Positions 23,801 through 36,089 of a stretch of 64,000 bases of DNA are shown here, one piece after another; positions within the stretch are counted from its first letter, which is position 1, and each line of letters begins with the position of its first letter. Origin of the DNA: Montifringilla adamsi (taxonomy: Eukaryota; Chordata; Aves; Passeriformes; Passeridae). The notes under the pieces are model-generated. The model was not told where the DNA came from and did no database searches. It saw only the letters and a list, made by a program, of their open reading frames with translations. The translations under genes and the position numbers were made by a program. The DNA lies in contig JAGGNK010003335.1 in the NCBI GenBank assembly GCA_017590115.1, forward strand, positions 11,346,286 through 11,410,285, read 5' to 3'.

Positions 23801-24479
23801 CACATTATGCCAGGAAGTAATTTAACACTGAATGTATTATTTCCTTAATATACAATGCATGCAAGCTGACAGGCTCATTTACCAGAAGGCATATATTTTA
23901 GTACCAGTACACCTGAAACTGCAGAATAGATATGTCTTTTGTCTTTCCTCTTCACAAACACAAAGCTGTTTATTTAAATGAAAGGGGACTTAATGCACCA
24001 TTTATAGGTGTGCATTTTGTTCTGGTATTTGCATTCAACATCGATTCCCGTTTATTTTAAAGGAGGCAGTGGAAAGATTTGTAAATTATCCCCAGCCACT
24101 CTAAAAACCAGAGGTTGTGGGGTTTTTTTTCACAATCACCACTGGGGATTGTGCTACATGGTAACCTCCGTGTAATGGTTCTGGTCTCTGACCTCACCTC
24201 CAGTGATGTCTTCTGCCAACATCTCTTTATACCACTGCGTTTGTCTTCTGGTGACACATGAATTTCTCAGGCCTCAGAAAGATCTTCCTTTGATGGAACA
24301 TTGTAGCACAATGCACTGACATGCTTCATGGCTCTAATTCGGAAAAAAATCTTCAAGTTAAGTGTGCCACTAAGATTGAAGGAAGAAGCTTTATTTTTAA
24401 AAATTTTTCTAGCCAGCATAGTGACAGGCAAAAAAATAACATCCAGGGATGCTTTTTTCCCCCGATGTCATGCCAGTCT
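23801..24479. other. Unannotated AT-rich DNA
   Basis: Isolated CpGs (catcgattcccg near 24040, actgcgtttg near 24235) sit in AT-rich sequence, weakly suggesting an enhancer around 24035-24260. No gene is recognised. Confidence 0.4.
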
Positions 24480-24640
24480 AATGATTCTAGGACCTGAGTC
24501 ATGATTTTGGAATGCTCCATTGACTCCACTGGAAATTAAGCACTTCAGGTTGAAGTGCTTGCATAAGTCTTGTCTTGAGTAAGATTAGATTTATACTTAT
24601 GTTTAAGTGCTTTGCTGAACAAGGGCACAATTAAGTTAAA
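24480..24640. repeat. Palindromic MITE-like relic with aagcacttca hairpin
   Basis: A perfect 10-bp hairpin, aagcacttca-ggt-tgaagtgctt, lies at 24538-24560. To its right, ttatgtttaagtgctttgct then gaacaagggca, and to its left, ccattgactccactgga, fit my memory of a palindromic amniote element with a caatggga-type centre and arms ending in cttaagtgctttgctgaa-ggggcc. The hairpin is seen directly; the family is from memory. Confidence 0.5.
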
Positions 24641-25178
24641 TATGATTATTTTGTTTCCAGAGACAATCCCCTTTCACGAGTCTGCAGGAAACAGCTCCTG
24701 CAAATGCATTCATCCTTAGGAATGAACACAAATGCTTTTACCATGACTCAAATTAAAATAGAGCAGTTTATTTTAAAGAGAGGCTGGATTTTCACCTTTT
24801 CTAATGAAAAAAAAAGGAAACCTGATTAAACTCTTTACACTTATAAGTGCCCTACTTTCAAATCAGACCTGACACTAAGTAGGTTAGTGGGAGGGGAGCT
24901 TTAACAAATTTCCTTTAACAGAACTTGATGTGATCCTCTGACCTGAATTTTCAGGCTTAATCTGCTTTAAATAACATGCTTGAACCTAAATCAACAGCAA
25001 AACTCACAAAAGAACTAAGCTGGTAATATAAAACAACAACAACAGCACCACAGAATAACAACCCCCCAACAACAGAGCCCCAGCTTAGGACCGTGCACAG
25101 TCAGGCTGTGATGATTTAACTTGTGCACGTGTGTGTATGAGTGTGCTTGTGGGCTCTCATGTGCTTCTTTTCCTTGGT

Positions 25179-25186
<8 letters not shown>
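24641..25186. other. Unannotated AT-rich DNA with an AAC-rich stretch
   Basis: An (AAC)n-like patch with interruptions occupies about 25030-25076 (aacaacaacaacagc, later ccccccaacaacag). No other feature is recognised. Confidence 0.5.

Positions 25187-25222
<36 letters not shown>
25187..25222. repeat. T36 homopolymer
   Basis: Thirty-six consecutive T, preceded by a further T-rich stretch from 25172. On the minus strand this is an A-tail, but no retroposed sequence is recognisable on its left (25000-25170). Run length is liable to sequencing error. Confidence 0.9.
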
Positions 25223-25225
<3 letters not shown>

Positions 25226-28200
25226 GAAGAAAAGTGGCTATTGAAAGTGTTAAAGAAGCAAACCTGGGACTAAGCCCAATGCTACTGAAAGGGGCTTTTG
25301 ATGATCCATCCCCTGAAAAACTACAGTCCTCCCATAAGTCATCAGATATGGTATTGCCAAGGCATTTAAATGTGAGGTCCTGTCAAGTTATGCGAAAGCC
25401 CCATGATATATGGCCCAGAGGAGTTTATCTTGCTCTGGGAAAAAAAGACCTTGGAACTGACACTTTATATTCCGAAGCCAATAAAAACATCTTAAAATAA
25501 CGCCCCCTCCCTTCCTCAAAGAGCAACTGACAGTGAGAGAGAGAGCAGGGGTGGGAGAGCAGTGATCAGCAGTGATTCGGTTTCTGGGTCTGAGAACTTT
25601 GTTGTGGGCAGTGCAACTCTGATGATTTATAATTAACTCCAACATGAAGAAGAAAATGCCAGGCTTTCATAACAGCGCTACAAAAATAACCACATTCTCA
25701 GTGTTTGCAAAATTGGAAACAAATGTCCCAAGGAAAACAAGAGCTCTTTACAGCCCTCTCCATGCTTTGGAGCAAGGAAAATGCTGGAATTCAATCAGGA
25801 CCACAGATGATGAGCCAATATCATTTGTCATGGGAAATTCATCTGGGTAAAACAGGATTGCTCCATTACCCTTCCATCACTCTAACAAATAACTGGATTG
25901 AAATCTCTTAAATTAAAAGCAGTTGAGACCTTTTCTCCTGTTTGGCAGAGAAATATTGTCATCCTCTGTACCCCAAGGACCTGAAAGTGAAAAGTGATAG
26001 ACTAAAATATATACATTTCTTGCATTCAGGTGGTGACACAAGATTCCCGAGTTCTGACTGAGAGAGATCACATGAGAGATCTTAGATAGTTGGAGTTGCT
26101 AAAAGACACCTGATGGTTTTAGGGTTTGGACCCAGCACATTCTGGTTTATGGGATTTTAAGTAGGGCATGTTATTTCAATTTAGCAAGATATTACTTTTA
26201 AAGACAAGAGTAATCCCAGTACAGCCAGTGGGGCTACCAGGCAGAGATGTAAAGTATCTTGCTGACTCAGGACCCGAATTAGACAAGTAGCAGTGGCATA
26301 AAGGCCCCCAGAGGATCACAGTGAAAATCCTGAACTGGGTCATGAGGAAATAGTAAAGATGAAAAGTTTCTCTAAGGAGGATTCATAAGGGAAGCCCCGA
26401 ACAGATCATTGCTGGCTTCCATTATGTTAGTAGTACTCTTGTGCTAATGGATCTTCTTTCTTAAAAATTAATCTCCAGGGTCCTGGGATTCTAGAAACCT
26501 CTCTATTTCTGCATCTTTATCTATATCTATCTCTATCTTTAAAAAACTTATAATTCTTAGAGTTGAAGGTTAAAGAAAAGCTGACATAATCATGACTCCT
26601 TTTTTCCCAAATGCCAGTGCCTGTCCATATGCACAGAGGAGCAGATACATTCAGAAAGGAACACAGAGCAAAATGTTCTTTTTGAATTCCTCTGTGAGTC
26701 CTTATTTTGTGGATCCTGAGGTGAGATGTGTCAGGGACATGCTCAGCACTCCACAGCTGAATCCTCGGGGGGCTCCCCCATTTTTATTGATATATTTCAT
26801 GCTAAGTACAGCACAGAAAGTAGTCATACCAAGCAATGATGACAGCCCCTGACCAGGAGCATTTACAGTATAAAAAACACAAATCAATAAAAGTCACTGC
26901 TACTACACAACAGAGCAAATGCAACACTAACCTGACAAAGGAAGACAAAAGCAAATGTGTAATGAAAACATCCTCTCAATGTATTTTTTATACTCCAGTG
27001 ACTCTATAGCCAGCATTTATAACTACAGCCACCTATAAGCTGTCACTCCATTCCTGATAAGATGTATCCCTGTTTAAGATGACAGTTTCTTTATAGCTAC
27101 TTGAAAGGAAAGCACTGTCATTCTCAGTCATTATTATTTTGGTCCAGACTTAACATTTTTCTCTTTTTTTTTTTTTCTTTTTGCTTTTCCTTCTCTGCTC
27201 CAGCTGAACTCCTGTCAAATGCACCCATTGGAAACAACAAGATAAACCACCTCTGTCATTTACTTCCAATGCAGGAAGTGTTAACTGAGCTCCCTGTTCA
27301 TTAGCACTCCTGGCTTCCCGAGCAGCCATCCGCAGAGCTGCTGCAGGATTCACCAGCTACGAGCCTCTGAAACCTAATTCTGATTCATGAGCTGGAATCT
27401 CTCTGGCACAGCCCTTGTGGAGCTCGAAATCTAGCTGGTTTTTACCTGGCCTTGTGTGTGCCGAGCCAGTATTTGGCCATGTGCAGAAGATTTTGAAGAA
27501 GCCACCTAAGGTCTTTTGCTGAAGAGGTTTTGCAGTGTGGGAGCTTGACAAGGTGGTTTTTGTGTGCTGTAATTTGGGGGCTGCTGTCAGACTTCTGCAA
27601 AACCTGACTAGTATTCTGTTTTCCTGGCTAGTACAAGTCTTGTTTTTTTGCTGAATATAATCAAATATCTCTCAAATTAACAGTAACCAGAGGCATGGGG
27701 TACTTTTTGATTTTATAAAAGAAAAACTTCACTTTTAGGTCTGTCTTACTCTGAAAGATATTGCTGTGTGGCAAGTGCACTAGAATTAGTCCACTGGAAA
27801 ATATCCATTTAACAAAACTCAAATATTTTCACAAGTGTAACAGCTTCATCAATATTTATATGGGAAGATATTTCAAAATTCACTTACATAAGACTGAAAT
27901 GCTTCATTTGATAAGAAAGGACCTTTAATTCCAAAAGGGTCAAAATGTTTCATTTCAATTTCAATATGATTTCTTATAATGTATGAATTAAATTAAAAGG
28001 AAATACAGTGTGAACACATTTTGACCTTTCTGACAGAAAACATGGTTATGCAGCATAAATGAGGACTGTTTCAACAGACAGTTTGAAGTTTTTAGTTTTC
28101 TTCGAAATTCAGAATGAAACACAATTAAAAAATGTTGATTTTTCTTTTCACATTTTTATGTTTAGAACAATTTAAATTTTCTCCAAGAAAAGCAAGTGTT

Positions 28201-29435
28201 TATTATACTGACATCTCCATGGTCAAGATGTTACTACTACAGTTTTTCCTACAGATTAGGAACACAACTGTCTTTAAAAGAATATTAATATTGCATTTAC
28301 TGGCATGTAGCCATATATGGGAATTCTTGAGAAAGCTCTATTTTAATAACTGGATTATAACTTTGGTGATAGTGAAAATCCTCGTAAACACTGTCTAAGA
28401 GTCAGGTAAGGAAAATATTATATTAATTTAATGGATAGACAACCTGCTGTACAAAATGGTCACTTCAGTGTCTGTGCCAGTATCACAAGTCCTGAGCAGG
28501 TGAAATTGGAGTGGATACTTGGCCGTGCAGCAGCTGACTGTGGACTCTGGCCAGCCAGCCTTCCCTTCTGCACGTCCCCAGAACTCAGACATCAGCACTT
28601 GGAAAATTCTTGTATCTTCCCCAATTTTTTCTCGAGTACATTGTTGTGCAACACACTGACAGCTTCCAGTGCTTCTGTAACTACACATCGATGGGAGAGT
28701 TTTTGTCTGGGAGGAATTTGCTACGTTGAAGGAAAAATAAAGGAGGCTGTATTTCTTCTTCCTTTAGGATCCCACAGTGCATGGCATTTTTCTGGCAGTG
28801 GGATGGAGGATTGTCCATATTGCTGCAAAGTCCTTTCATGCACATGACTTCCAGTCCTGCTCCCCCAGGTGTCACTGATTTACTTCTATGTTTTCTAAAC
28901 TGGTTAAAGCAGCACCTTCCAGCTGCTCCTCTCTCTGCTGAGCTACCAGTCCTAAAATCCCTCTTCCTGAAGAAGAAGTGCTCCTCCTGGCACTTGTGGG
29001 ATTTAACCAGCCCTAAGCCCCGGACAATTCTATGTATTAGCCAGTGCTACTGTGAAGTGTGCTACAAACTAATGTAACCTCCTGTACGTATCTTCTGATT
29101 TTATACCTGTTTTTCCTAGATGAGAACTGTCCCATTTTTTATTCCCCTATGCAAAATTAATTCTTCTATTTTAGACCTTAGAGAAGATTGCATTGAAGCA
29201 TTAAGGGAGGAGCTTGGCTGTAAAAGACTATCCCAAAAATGCCAAGTAAAACTGGTCTTTGTTATGTGCCATTTCCGGACTCTGCAACATTTTAATAACA
29301 AATCCTGAAACCATATGACAGTAATATGGAGCATCTTTTTATGATAAACATAAGTAATGAGCCTTGTCAAAGAGACACAGGAATTAGTAACACATAGGGA
29401 TCTCCATTCAAAGAAAAGAAAGAATAACTGTTGGG
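25223..29435. other. Unannotated AT-rich DNA
   Basis: No gene is recognised in over 4 kb. Open frames include 88 codons at 25234-25500 directly after the T36 tract, 88 codons at 28132-28398, and 138 codons at 28431-28847; none has a recognisable domain. A (TCTATC)n-like patch lies at 26515-26540. The stretch 27640-28430 is especially AT-rich. Confidence 0.5.
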
Positions 29436-29462
29436 AAAAAAAAAAAAAAAAAAAAAAAAAAA
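29436..29462. repeat. A27 homopolymer
   Basis: Twenty-seven A in a row. The sequence to the left is not a recognisable retroposon, and I see no convincing target-site duplication. Confidence 0.9.
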
Positions 29463-29639
29463 GACATTTTCCCAAATCTCTGCATATCGGTGGCCATAAA
29501 GCAATAAAATTCCAGGACACTGTGAGCTTAGGCACACAGAGAAGTAAATGGGAAAAAATGTTTGGGAAGACAATGCAACATTGTCTCATAATTTACAAAC
29601 CCCTAATGATTTCCAAAGCTGGTATGTGAGATTTACCCT

Positions 29640-30030
29640 CCTTTTTTGGCATTCAAATTGACGCAGGGGCTTTTTCCTGCCAACTGGAACATTCTTTAGG
29701 TGTTTTTTTTCCTTTGCATGAAGTTCGTTGTGATCCCATGCTTGCTATTATTCATAAATTAATTTCTGGCATCGCAATAAATTCTAGGAAAACCAATAAA
29801 CCACAAACGTACAGCTAATTCTTTGTAATTTTTCTTTCTTTCTCTCTTTTTTTTTTTTTTTTTTTTCTGTGGGAAATAAAAAAAAAAAAAGGCAGTAAAT
29901 GTTTGCCGAGGTGCTGGATCCACAGCAGGAATTTATGTTTCCAATTGTTCTTCCTAACTTGTCAAAGAAGTTTTATTGCAGTCGACAATCTTTATTGGGT
30001 CTGTTGGGCAGGGCCAGCTTCACAACGTAT
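29640..30030. promoter_or_regulatory. Candidate conserved non-coding element
   Basis: An AT-rich block retaining many single CpGs (ttgacgcagg, agttcgttgtg, catcgcaataaa, aacgtacagc, tgccgagg, gtcgacaatc, aacgtatc), with homeobox-type attaatttct. It is interrupted at 29847-29890 by T20 and A13 runs separated by 11 bases. The texture suggests constraint on both sides of the homopolymers. Confidence 0.35.
29847..29890. repeat. T20 and A13 runs in inverted arrangement
   Basis: T20 (29847-29866), then ctgtgggaaat, then A13 (29878-29890). Transcribed RNA could fold these into a U-A stem. Confidence 0.85.
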
Positions 30031-31982
30031 CTTTGAGTGAGCCTGTGTAATACATGGAAACACATTTCCAGTGCCTGCTGAAACTGGGGCAGATCCCAAA
30101 ACTCTGACTTGGTTTCTGCTCAGTCTTTACTATGAGATCAACAGGGTGGGTTTTTTGTGTGGAAAAACTCATCCCTGAAAAAGTCATGGGGTTCTTAACT
30201 ATTGCATGAGGTAAATGTTCACAGCTGAATTTAAATGGGATTTCAGGTCAGCAGGAATTTTCATTCCAGAAGTAGAAGGGGTTGCTTACCAAGGTGTGCA
30301 TTTGTGCTTGCACATTGCCAATGTGTGCACTAAGTGCTTTGGGGCAGGAAGTGGTGCTTCTCACAGCAGCTGTACCAAGCAGGCTGACATGGGCCAGGCA
30401 ACAGAAAAAAACATCATTAACAACGAGGGGAGAGCCTGTCACTTGCAGCTCATTCCCCAAGACAAAGGAAAATGTGTGTCTAGTCCATTAGGCAACTGAG
30501 ATGTGAAAATAGCTCCATTTTTCTTGGTGTGATAATACAGATTTAGAGCCTCATTTCCATTAAAATTACTGGGTTGAAATGTCCACACCAGATCCTTATT
30601 ATGATTAATCTATATACAGGCAGGTATGTACATATAGTAGATCTAACTCATCTCTGTCTCTTTTGGCTGAACTGGGTTCAGATTCAATTTCCTTTGGAAA
30701 CAGCAGGCAGAGATTGTAAAGTCCTCCCCTGCTTGAAGACTTTGTTTGAGGACTTAATGAAATTTAGATGCCAACTTCCCACTGAAGTATTAGGAGTATC
30801 TAAGTGCACTGAGGAGCTGGGCATCCCAGCTGCAGCTCCAGGAAAACTTCAAGAACTTCAGCTGCTTAAACATCACTGGAGATCGTAGGAGTTTTCTTGG
30901 CCATCTGGAAGCTGAGCTCCAGCACCTGCAAGTTTTTCTCTTTGAGGCTTTCATGCTGCAGCTGGGGAAAGCTTGCATGAGCTGCCATGTCCTGCCCTTG
31001 AAAGCATGGAGGTTTCTTCAGGTTTGAGGGTCACTGTTGGCAAAAAGAACAGATTTACAAACAGAAGGGATGAATGAACTCTCAGTATCCTTTTAAATGA
31101 GGAAAAGCCCTGCCCAAAGTTTTCTTATGTGAGCTGACCAGATTCAGTACTACAAGTACTACAGCAATTAGGAAAATCTTGCTTTTTGCCAACAGGGGAA
31201 GATTAACAGAAAGTTGTTTGTTTTTTCTTGTAACCACTCCTTTTTCTGAGTGAGTCCTGTCAAGACTCAACCAGGCCTGCAACAACACTTGGAATTCCCA
31301 GCATGCTAGGTGGTAATGCTAAGAGGCAAAACTCCTACAAAGTGTTTTTCTTGGAGTTCCTCACCTTTCTCACTACAGTCAAGTGCACACAGGCAGGATG
31401 TTTGCACAGGTCTGTAGATCCCTTTCAGCTGCTGGTAAAGAATAGTAAATGATAAACAGTACTTGCTTATGACTTCCACAGCCCTGTGGGGTGACGTGGG
31501 GAAGATGCTGCTGGAGGAATTGCTACCCAGGTTTTTCCTTCCAGCCCTGTGTGGTGTGTGGGCATGCTTGGGCTCTGCTCTGATCTGATTAGCTCTTTGA
31601 TAACTGCCATCTTCAGTCCCAGATCTTTGGATTCAGTGATGTGCCAGAGCTGTGGTCACTTAATTTCAGACATAACCCATAACCCATCAACTCCAGTACC
31701 ATCCCTGTGTGCACTCCTGGCTTGCTCCAGAAGCAAAAGAGCCCAGTTTAGTGTCAATGCCTTTCCCTAAGGTCAAGTGGGGTCAAATTACACCACACGT
31801 GATGCTGTCAGGAGCTCGTGTGTGTGCTGGACTCATAGTTCAGCAGAACAGCGTAATTTGTGGTATGAATATATATCTGAGCCTCTTGTCTGTTTTGGTT
31901 TTTGGGGGATGACAGTGAAAGCTTTTGGAAGGAGATGCCACCTACGAATGGCTCTTGGGTAGTGTGGAAGAAATGGATGTGA
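30031..31982. other. Unannotated DNA
   Basis: No gene or repeat is recognised. The longest frame is 104 codons (plus, 30574-30888). Opposed frames at 30215-30499 are shadows of each other. Confidence 0.5.
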
Positions 31983-32160
31983 GTGTGATACCAGGAAGAT
32001 CAAGGAAAAAAACTCAGTTATGGATGAGGAGATGGATGGATGGGGTGTGATACCAGGAAGATCAAGGAAAAAAAACTCAGTTATGGATGAGGAGATGGAT
32101 GGATGGAGTGTGATACCAGGAAGATCAAGGAAAAAAAACTCAGTTATGGATGAGGAGACT
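31983..32160. repeat. Minisatellite, three copies of a 62-63 bp unit
   Basis: The unit begins gtgtgataccaggaagatca, runs through an A7-A8 tract and ctcagttatggatgaggaga, and ends in tggatgga. The gtgata motif recurs at 31985, 32047 and 32110, giving periods of 62 and 63 bases; the difference is one A in the poly-A segment. Copies two and three are almost identical. The 63-bp period is 21 codons, so open frames pass through on both strands (32020-32274 plus, 31833-32171 minus) as a by-product. No similar unit is seen elsewhere in the window. Confidence 0.95.
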
Positions 32161-32170
32161 GGGCAGATCA

Positions 32171-32339
32171 CCTATCTCCTCACCAGGACCACTGGATATA
32201 CATGCCCAGTTCTGGAAGAGAAACCTTCCTTTCCCCATCTTCCTCTAGTCCATTTCTTGTGCTCCTCAGCCTAAAGAGAGCAAAATGTGATGTTATCCAG
32301 TTCACTGCAGGACTGTGAGCAGTGGACAGTCAGCTGTGG
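32171..32339. other. Short spacer
   Basis: Nothing is recognised between the minisatellite and the next enhancer-like block. Confidence 0.5.
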
Positions 32340-32770
32340 GTTGGCAAGAAATGATTAATTTTTACAGAACACTGCACCGCTCTTTTATAAAACATATTAG
32401 TGTTGTTATAAATCAATGAACATGGTTTATAATAGCAATGATGCCCTTGAAATCTGTTAATACTGCAGTCAGTGGTGGTTTGCCAGAGCATTTAGTGCCC
32501 TTGGTTTCACCTTGGGCTATTAACTAACAAATCGGTTATTAGCCGGTGGTAATGACCAATTTTCTAGGGATGATTGCTTAAATATTGCCCACCTTGAAAA
32601 AAGAATTATTGCTCAACTGAAAACGGAACCCTTATTTTCAACTCGACAGAGCTAATGATCTTATCTGATTTCTTTATCTTCCTCCACCTACTCGAAGGTG
32701 GTCCGAGACCGTATTACCAGAGAATGGCTTTGCCTTCTGCCTTCTGTGACTTGAGTCCAGGAAAAGTTCC
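32340..32770. promoter_or_regulatory. Candidate conserved non-coding element
   Basis: An AT-rich block that retains at least eight isolated CpGs (caccgctc, aatcggtt, agccggtgg, aacggaac, ctcgacag, ctcgaagg, tccgagaccgtatt). It carries TAAT cores (ggtggtaatgacc, gctaatgatcttatctga), the latter next to a GATA-type TTATCT. A perfect small hairpin ccacct-actcga-aggtgg lies near 32685-32702. This is among the better enhancer candidates in the window by texture alone. Confidence 0.4.
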
Positions 32771-34149
32771 ATATTTAATATTTATTCCCTAAGCATCGGT
32801 GGATGAAGACAGATGGTAATGAAACCAGCGTTGCTGAAAGTGACCACAATGATAATAGATTCTTTATGATGTCCAGAAATTCTGGACTCTCAGTCTCGGC
32901 TTAAATGTAGCATGGCGCCAAGCCCGTCACCTTAAGCTTAGTATTCCTGTCATCTCCCTGACCTGTCTTTAGACCTGATGAGTGCAGGCTGCACTAAAGG
33001 CATCAATCTGTCTTTCTCCCCCTATAAATGTTTTAAATACCCAAAGCTGGTCACAAGTGACACATTCTGCAAGAAAACCTGTGTGAGGTGGGGGCTGGGA
33101 GGCAAAATATCTAGGGTAGAAAAGAAAAAAGAATCTTTACTCATTGAATGTATATGTTTGTTAACATGCTATACATTGGAAGGATATGCTTGTAGTTTGT
33201 GCTTTCTGCTTCTTGCAGTCATCTTCCTAAAGCAGCATGTTTTAGATATTTTTGGAATCGTGAACCCAACCATTTTTTCAGAAGTGCAAACAACTACATA
33301 TGAATTTAGTCTATGGAGTGTGGAATTTTGGTTGTTAGCTTTTGAGGATCCCTTAGGACATACCTAGGTGAGGGAATGAAAGGGTTTTGACTAGAAGCTG
33401 AATTTCCCTCTCTTCTCAGGCTAATTCTGCTGCTAAATAAAACCTCTGCATTTCAGAAATGAAAACACCTAAGTGTTGTTTTAACCAGCAATAGTTTGGA
33501 CCTTGCATGGATGGGGTGGGCTTGGAACAAGGAGTCAGAAGAAGAATTTGGGCAGCATGTGTGGGTCCTTGGATTCCTGGTGCCAGCAATGCTCTCTGGC
33601 AGCTCACACAAATTGTCCTGTAGGATGCAGTTCGTGCACCGTGATTCCTGCCCAGCTTCAGGGCCAGGCCCACCCATGGCAAGGTTAAAACAGAAGTCCA
33701 TGATTTCCACAGGCATGGAGGGTATTGTATGCTCACCTCTCTCTTCCTCCATCAGGAATGTGTACATGAGAGTTTAAACCTGTGCTATGGCACCAGATGG
33801 ACTCAGCTTCTCCCTGCCCAGAAGTCTCTCTCTCTTAAAAAAAAGAAAACCACCCCAGAAAACAAACAATAGTGTTCCGTGCACAAGCAACGTATTTTTT
33901 ATACCATCCTCTACTTTTATTTTGCTTCATTTATCTTACACCTGAAGGCTGTGCAGTTTGTGCTGTTATAATGGAACTTGTATATGGAACTCAGCTCAGG
34001 AAAATTAATGGCAAAAATCCCCGAGTCCTAAAAGTTGAGATGCACATGGCAAATATTTGAGGAGGGATGGAAATGAATTCTTAGCTAAAACTGGAAAAGC
34101 TTGTATAACTGTGGAGGAATTTGATATTATGTTGCTTCATTTTTTTTAC
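32771..34149. other. Unannotated DNA with one ATG-started 129-codon frame
   Basis: A plus-strand frame at 32978-33367 starts with ATG and runs 129 codons in AT-rich sequence. It has a hydrophobic stretch at about residues 71-84 and many cysteines but no family I know. Opposed frames at 33416-33777 overlap. No promoter or splice logic supports a gene. Confidence 0.45.
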
Positions 34150-34202
34150 AGCTGGACTTGATGATCTTTTCCAACCTAAATGATTCTATGATACTATTCT
34201 AT
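34150..34202 (+). mobile_element. CR1 3'-terminal fragment
   Basis: Only the last 50 bases of a CR1 remain: gctggacttgatgatctttt, ccaacctaaatg, attctatgatactattctat. This is the avian CR1 3' end with its short terminal repeats. Such extreme 5' truncation is usual. Confidence 0.9.
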
Positions 34203-36089
34203 AAAATAACAACATTTTAATTGCTACAAAAATAGTGGAGCATGGGTGTAAGAAATTGTGTCTTACAGGGCAGCAATGGAAAATCAGGCCCACCTAGCAG
34301 GGATTGAATTTTCTAAGATGCTGCTGGATAAATAAATAAATAGACTTTCTTTTTTTCTTACTTTCCAAACAAGAGCAACATGCAGTGCTCTTCATCTGTC
34401 TGAGACAGCAGGAACAGTCTGCTGGGGACATTGGGGAGCATCTTTCTTGCCTCCACTCTATGCTGCCAGTGTCAGGTTGCTGGTGCTGGGTCTTGTTGAG
34501 ATTCCCAGTCCAACAGGAGTAAATAATGGATGTTGCACCAGCTGGCTGGTTGGCCTGTAAAATTCTGTTTCTAAACACAGGATAAAAGAAGAGGAAAAAA
34601 AAAAAACTTGCTCTCCTGTCCATATCCCCAATACTGCTTCAATCTAAAGTATATAATATAACTTTTACTTAGCAATGTTTTCAGAAGACTTTTCTGAGCG
34701 CATTAGGCCAAAGCATAGTCATTGTGTATGATAGGGCTCTGTATTTATATTTGTATTAGTTAAATTAGCTATGCTACTTCTTTGCACCAGCTAAAACACA
34801 TGCATCCTGGTAACCATTAAGAATGTTCTAAAAATCCAGAATTAACAAACCAGAAGGGCTCTCTGGGGTGGGTTCAGGCAGGATATGAAGGGGAAAAAAG
34901 AGCTGTGTGGTCCCTCTCCAAAAGCTGACTGCTGTCACTCTGCCCTCACTGAGAGCTCAGAACCATTCCCACAGAGGGCAGCTTTATGCCAACACCAGCA
35001 GCATTGGAGCCACCCCTCCCTGAATATCTTAAGGACAGGCACTCAGGGAGAGATCCCTGAAGTGACTTCCTTGACCAGCTGGAAATACTTGAAAAATGCC
35101 TACATTTCAGAAAGTGAGTGCAGAACTCTGCTTGACTACTCACCGAATGATTTGAGCCCTCAGAATTAAAGTCTTGTGATCACCAGGTCTTTTGAAAAGC
35201 CTGGTGACTGTTGTGCTGTCAAACTTTTGAGGAACTGTATGAAACAGGTAAAGCTCAACAATAATTAGGTCTTTGCTTTCAAGACAGAACATGAAGTCTC
35301 AAGAGAGGCACTAAAATTTAGCATGACGAAGTGCAGAACAAATTAAATCATTATGCAGTTGAAATTCCCTTCTTTCAGTAACCCACACGATAGACAAATG
35401 CACCTTAATTTGCAAAATTTATTGCCATCAGCAATTGCAACCAGCAATATTGCCATAGTCTCAAGAAACAGTGATTTTATTTCTGCTTTCAGCTACCTTC
35501 TTGCAAGTCTTTATGACACTTTCTATGTGTCCCAGACCACAAAGAATAAATTAGTCCAGTAGGCCAGTAGAGAAAAGGTTAACTGTGTTCCTCTGGGGAG
35601 AAAGTGTGCTTACAGCTGAGAAGAGGGGTAGGGCAGCTGTAGGGCCTTATCTGCCCTGTGCAGGTATGAGTCTTTGTGGAAGAAACAGCTTAAAAAAGAA
35701 ATGAAGAAAAGGGGTCAGGGGCTTTGTCAGAACTCTTACCATGGCAAGGGTTTTATTTCTGTTTCTGGTTTTACATGCCTTTCCTCAAGGTATCTCTAAG
35801 ATGCTTTTAACAGGTAGGATAATTTCCTTTTACAAGCATTAGGGGCTGTGATTTGGGTACTTTGTAGCTGTGTTCTTTTGAGAGTCCTCTACAGAGCACA
35901 GAGAGGGAATTTCCCCTAATTCTTTTTGATCTGGAGGTTGGCTGCATTTGCTAGGGATTCTAGGTAGGTAGAAGCTCTTATCCAGAGGCAGGTTGACTTC
36001 TGAGGGGCCACAGGCTGCGGTAACTTCTGCGTGAGATCAGCAGGCTTGGAGATTTCTGGAAGTGTCCGGATTGCTGTATGGGGTGCAAA
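34203..36089. other. Unannotated DNA
   Basis: No gene is recognised. The block 34630-34830 (gagcgcattaggcc; ttagttaaattagctatgc) has an enhancer-like texture. A short (AAAT)n patch lies at 34328-34343. Confidence 0.45.

Noticed and set aside
31833..32274. Repetitive protein-like frames on both strands
   Set aside because: They are translations of the 63-bp minisatellite, whose period is 21 codons.
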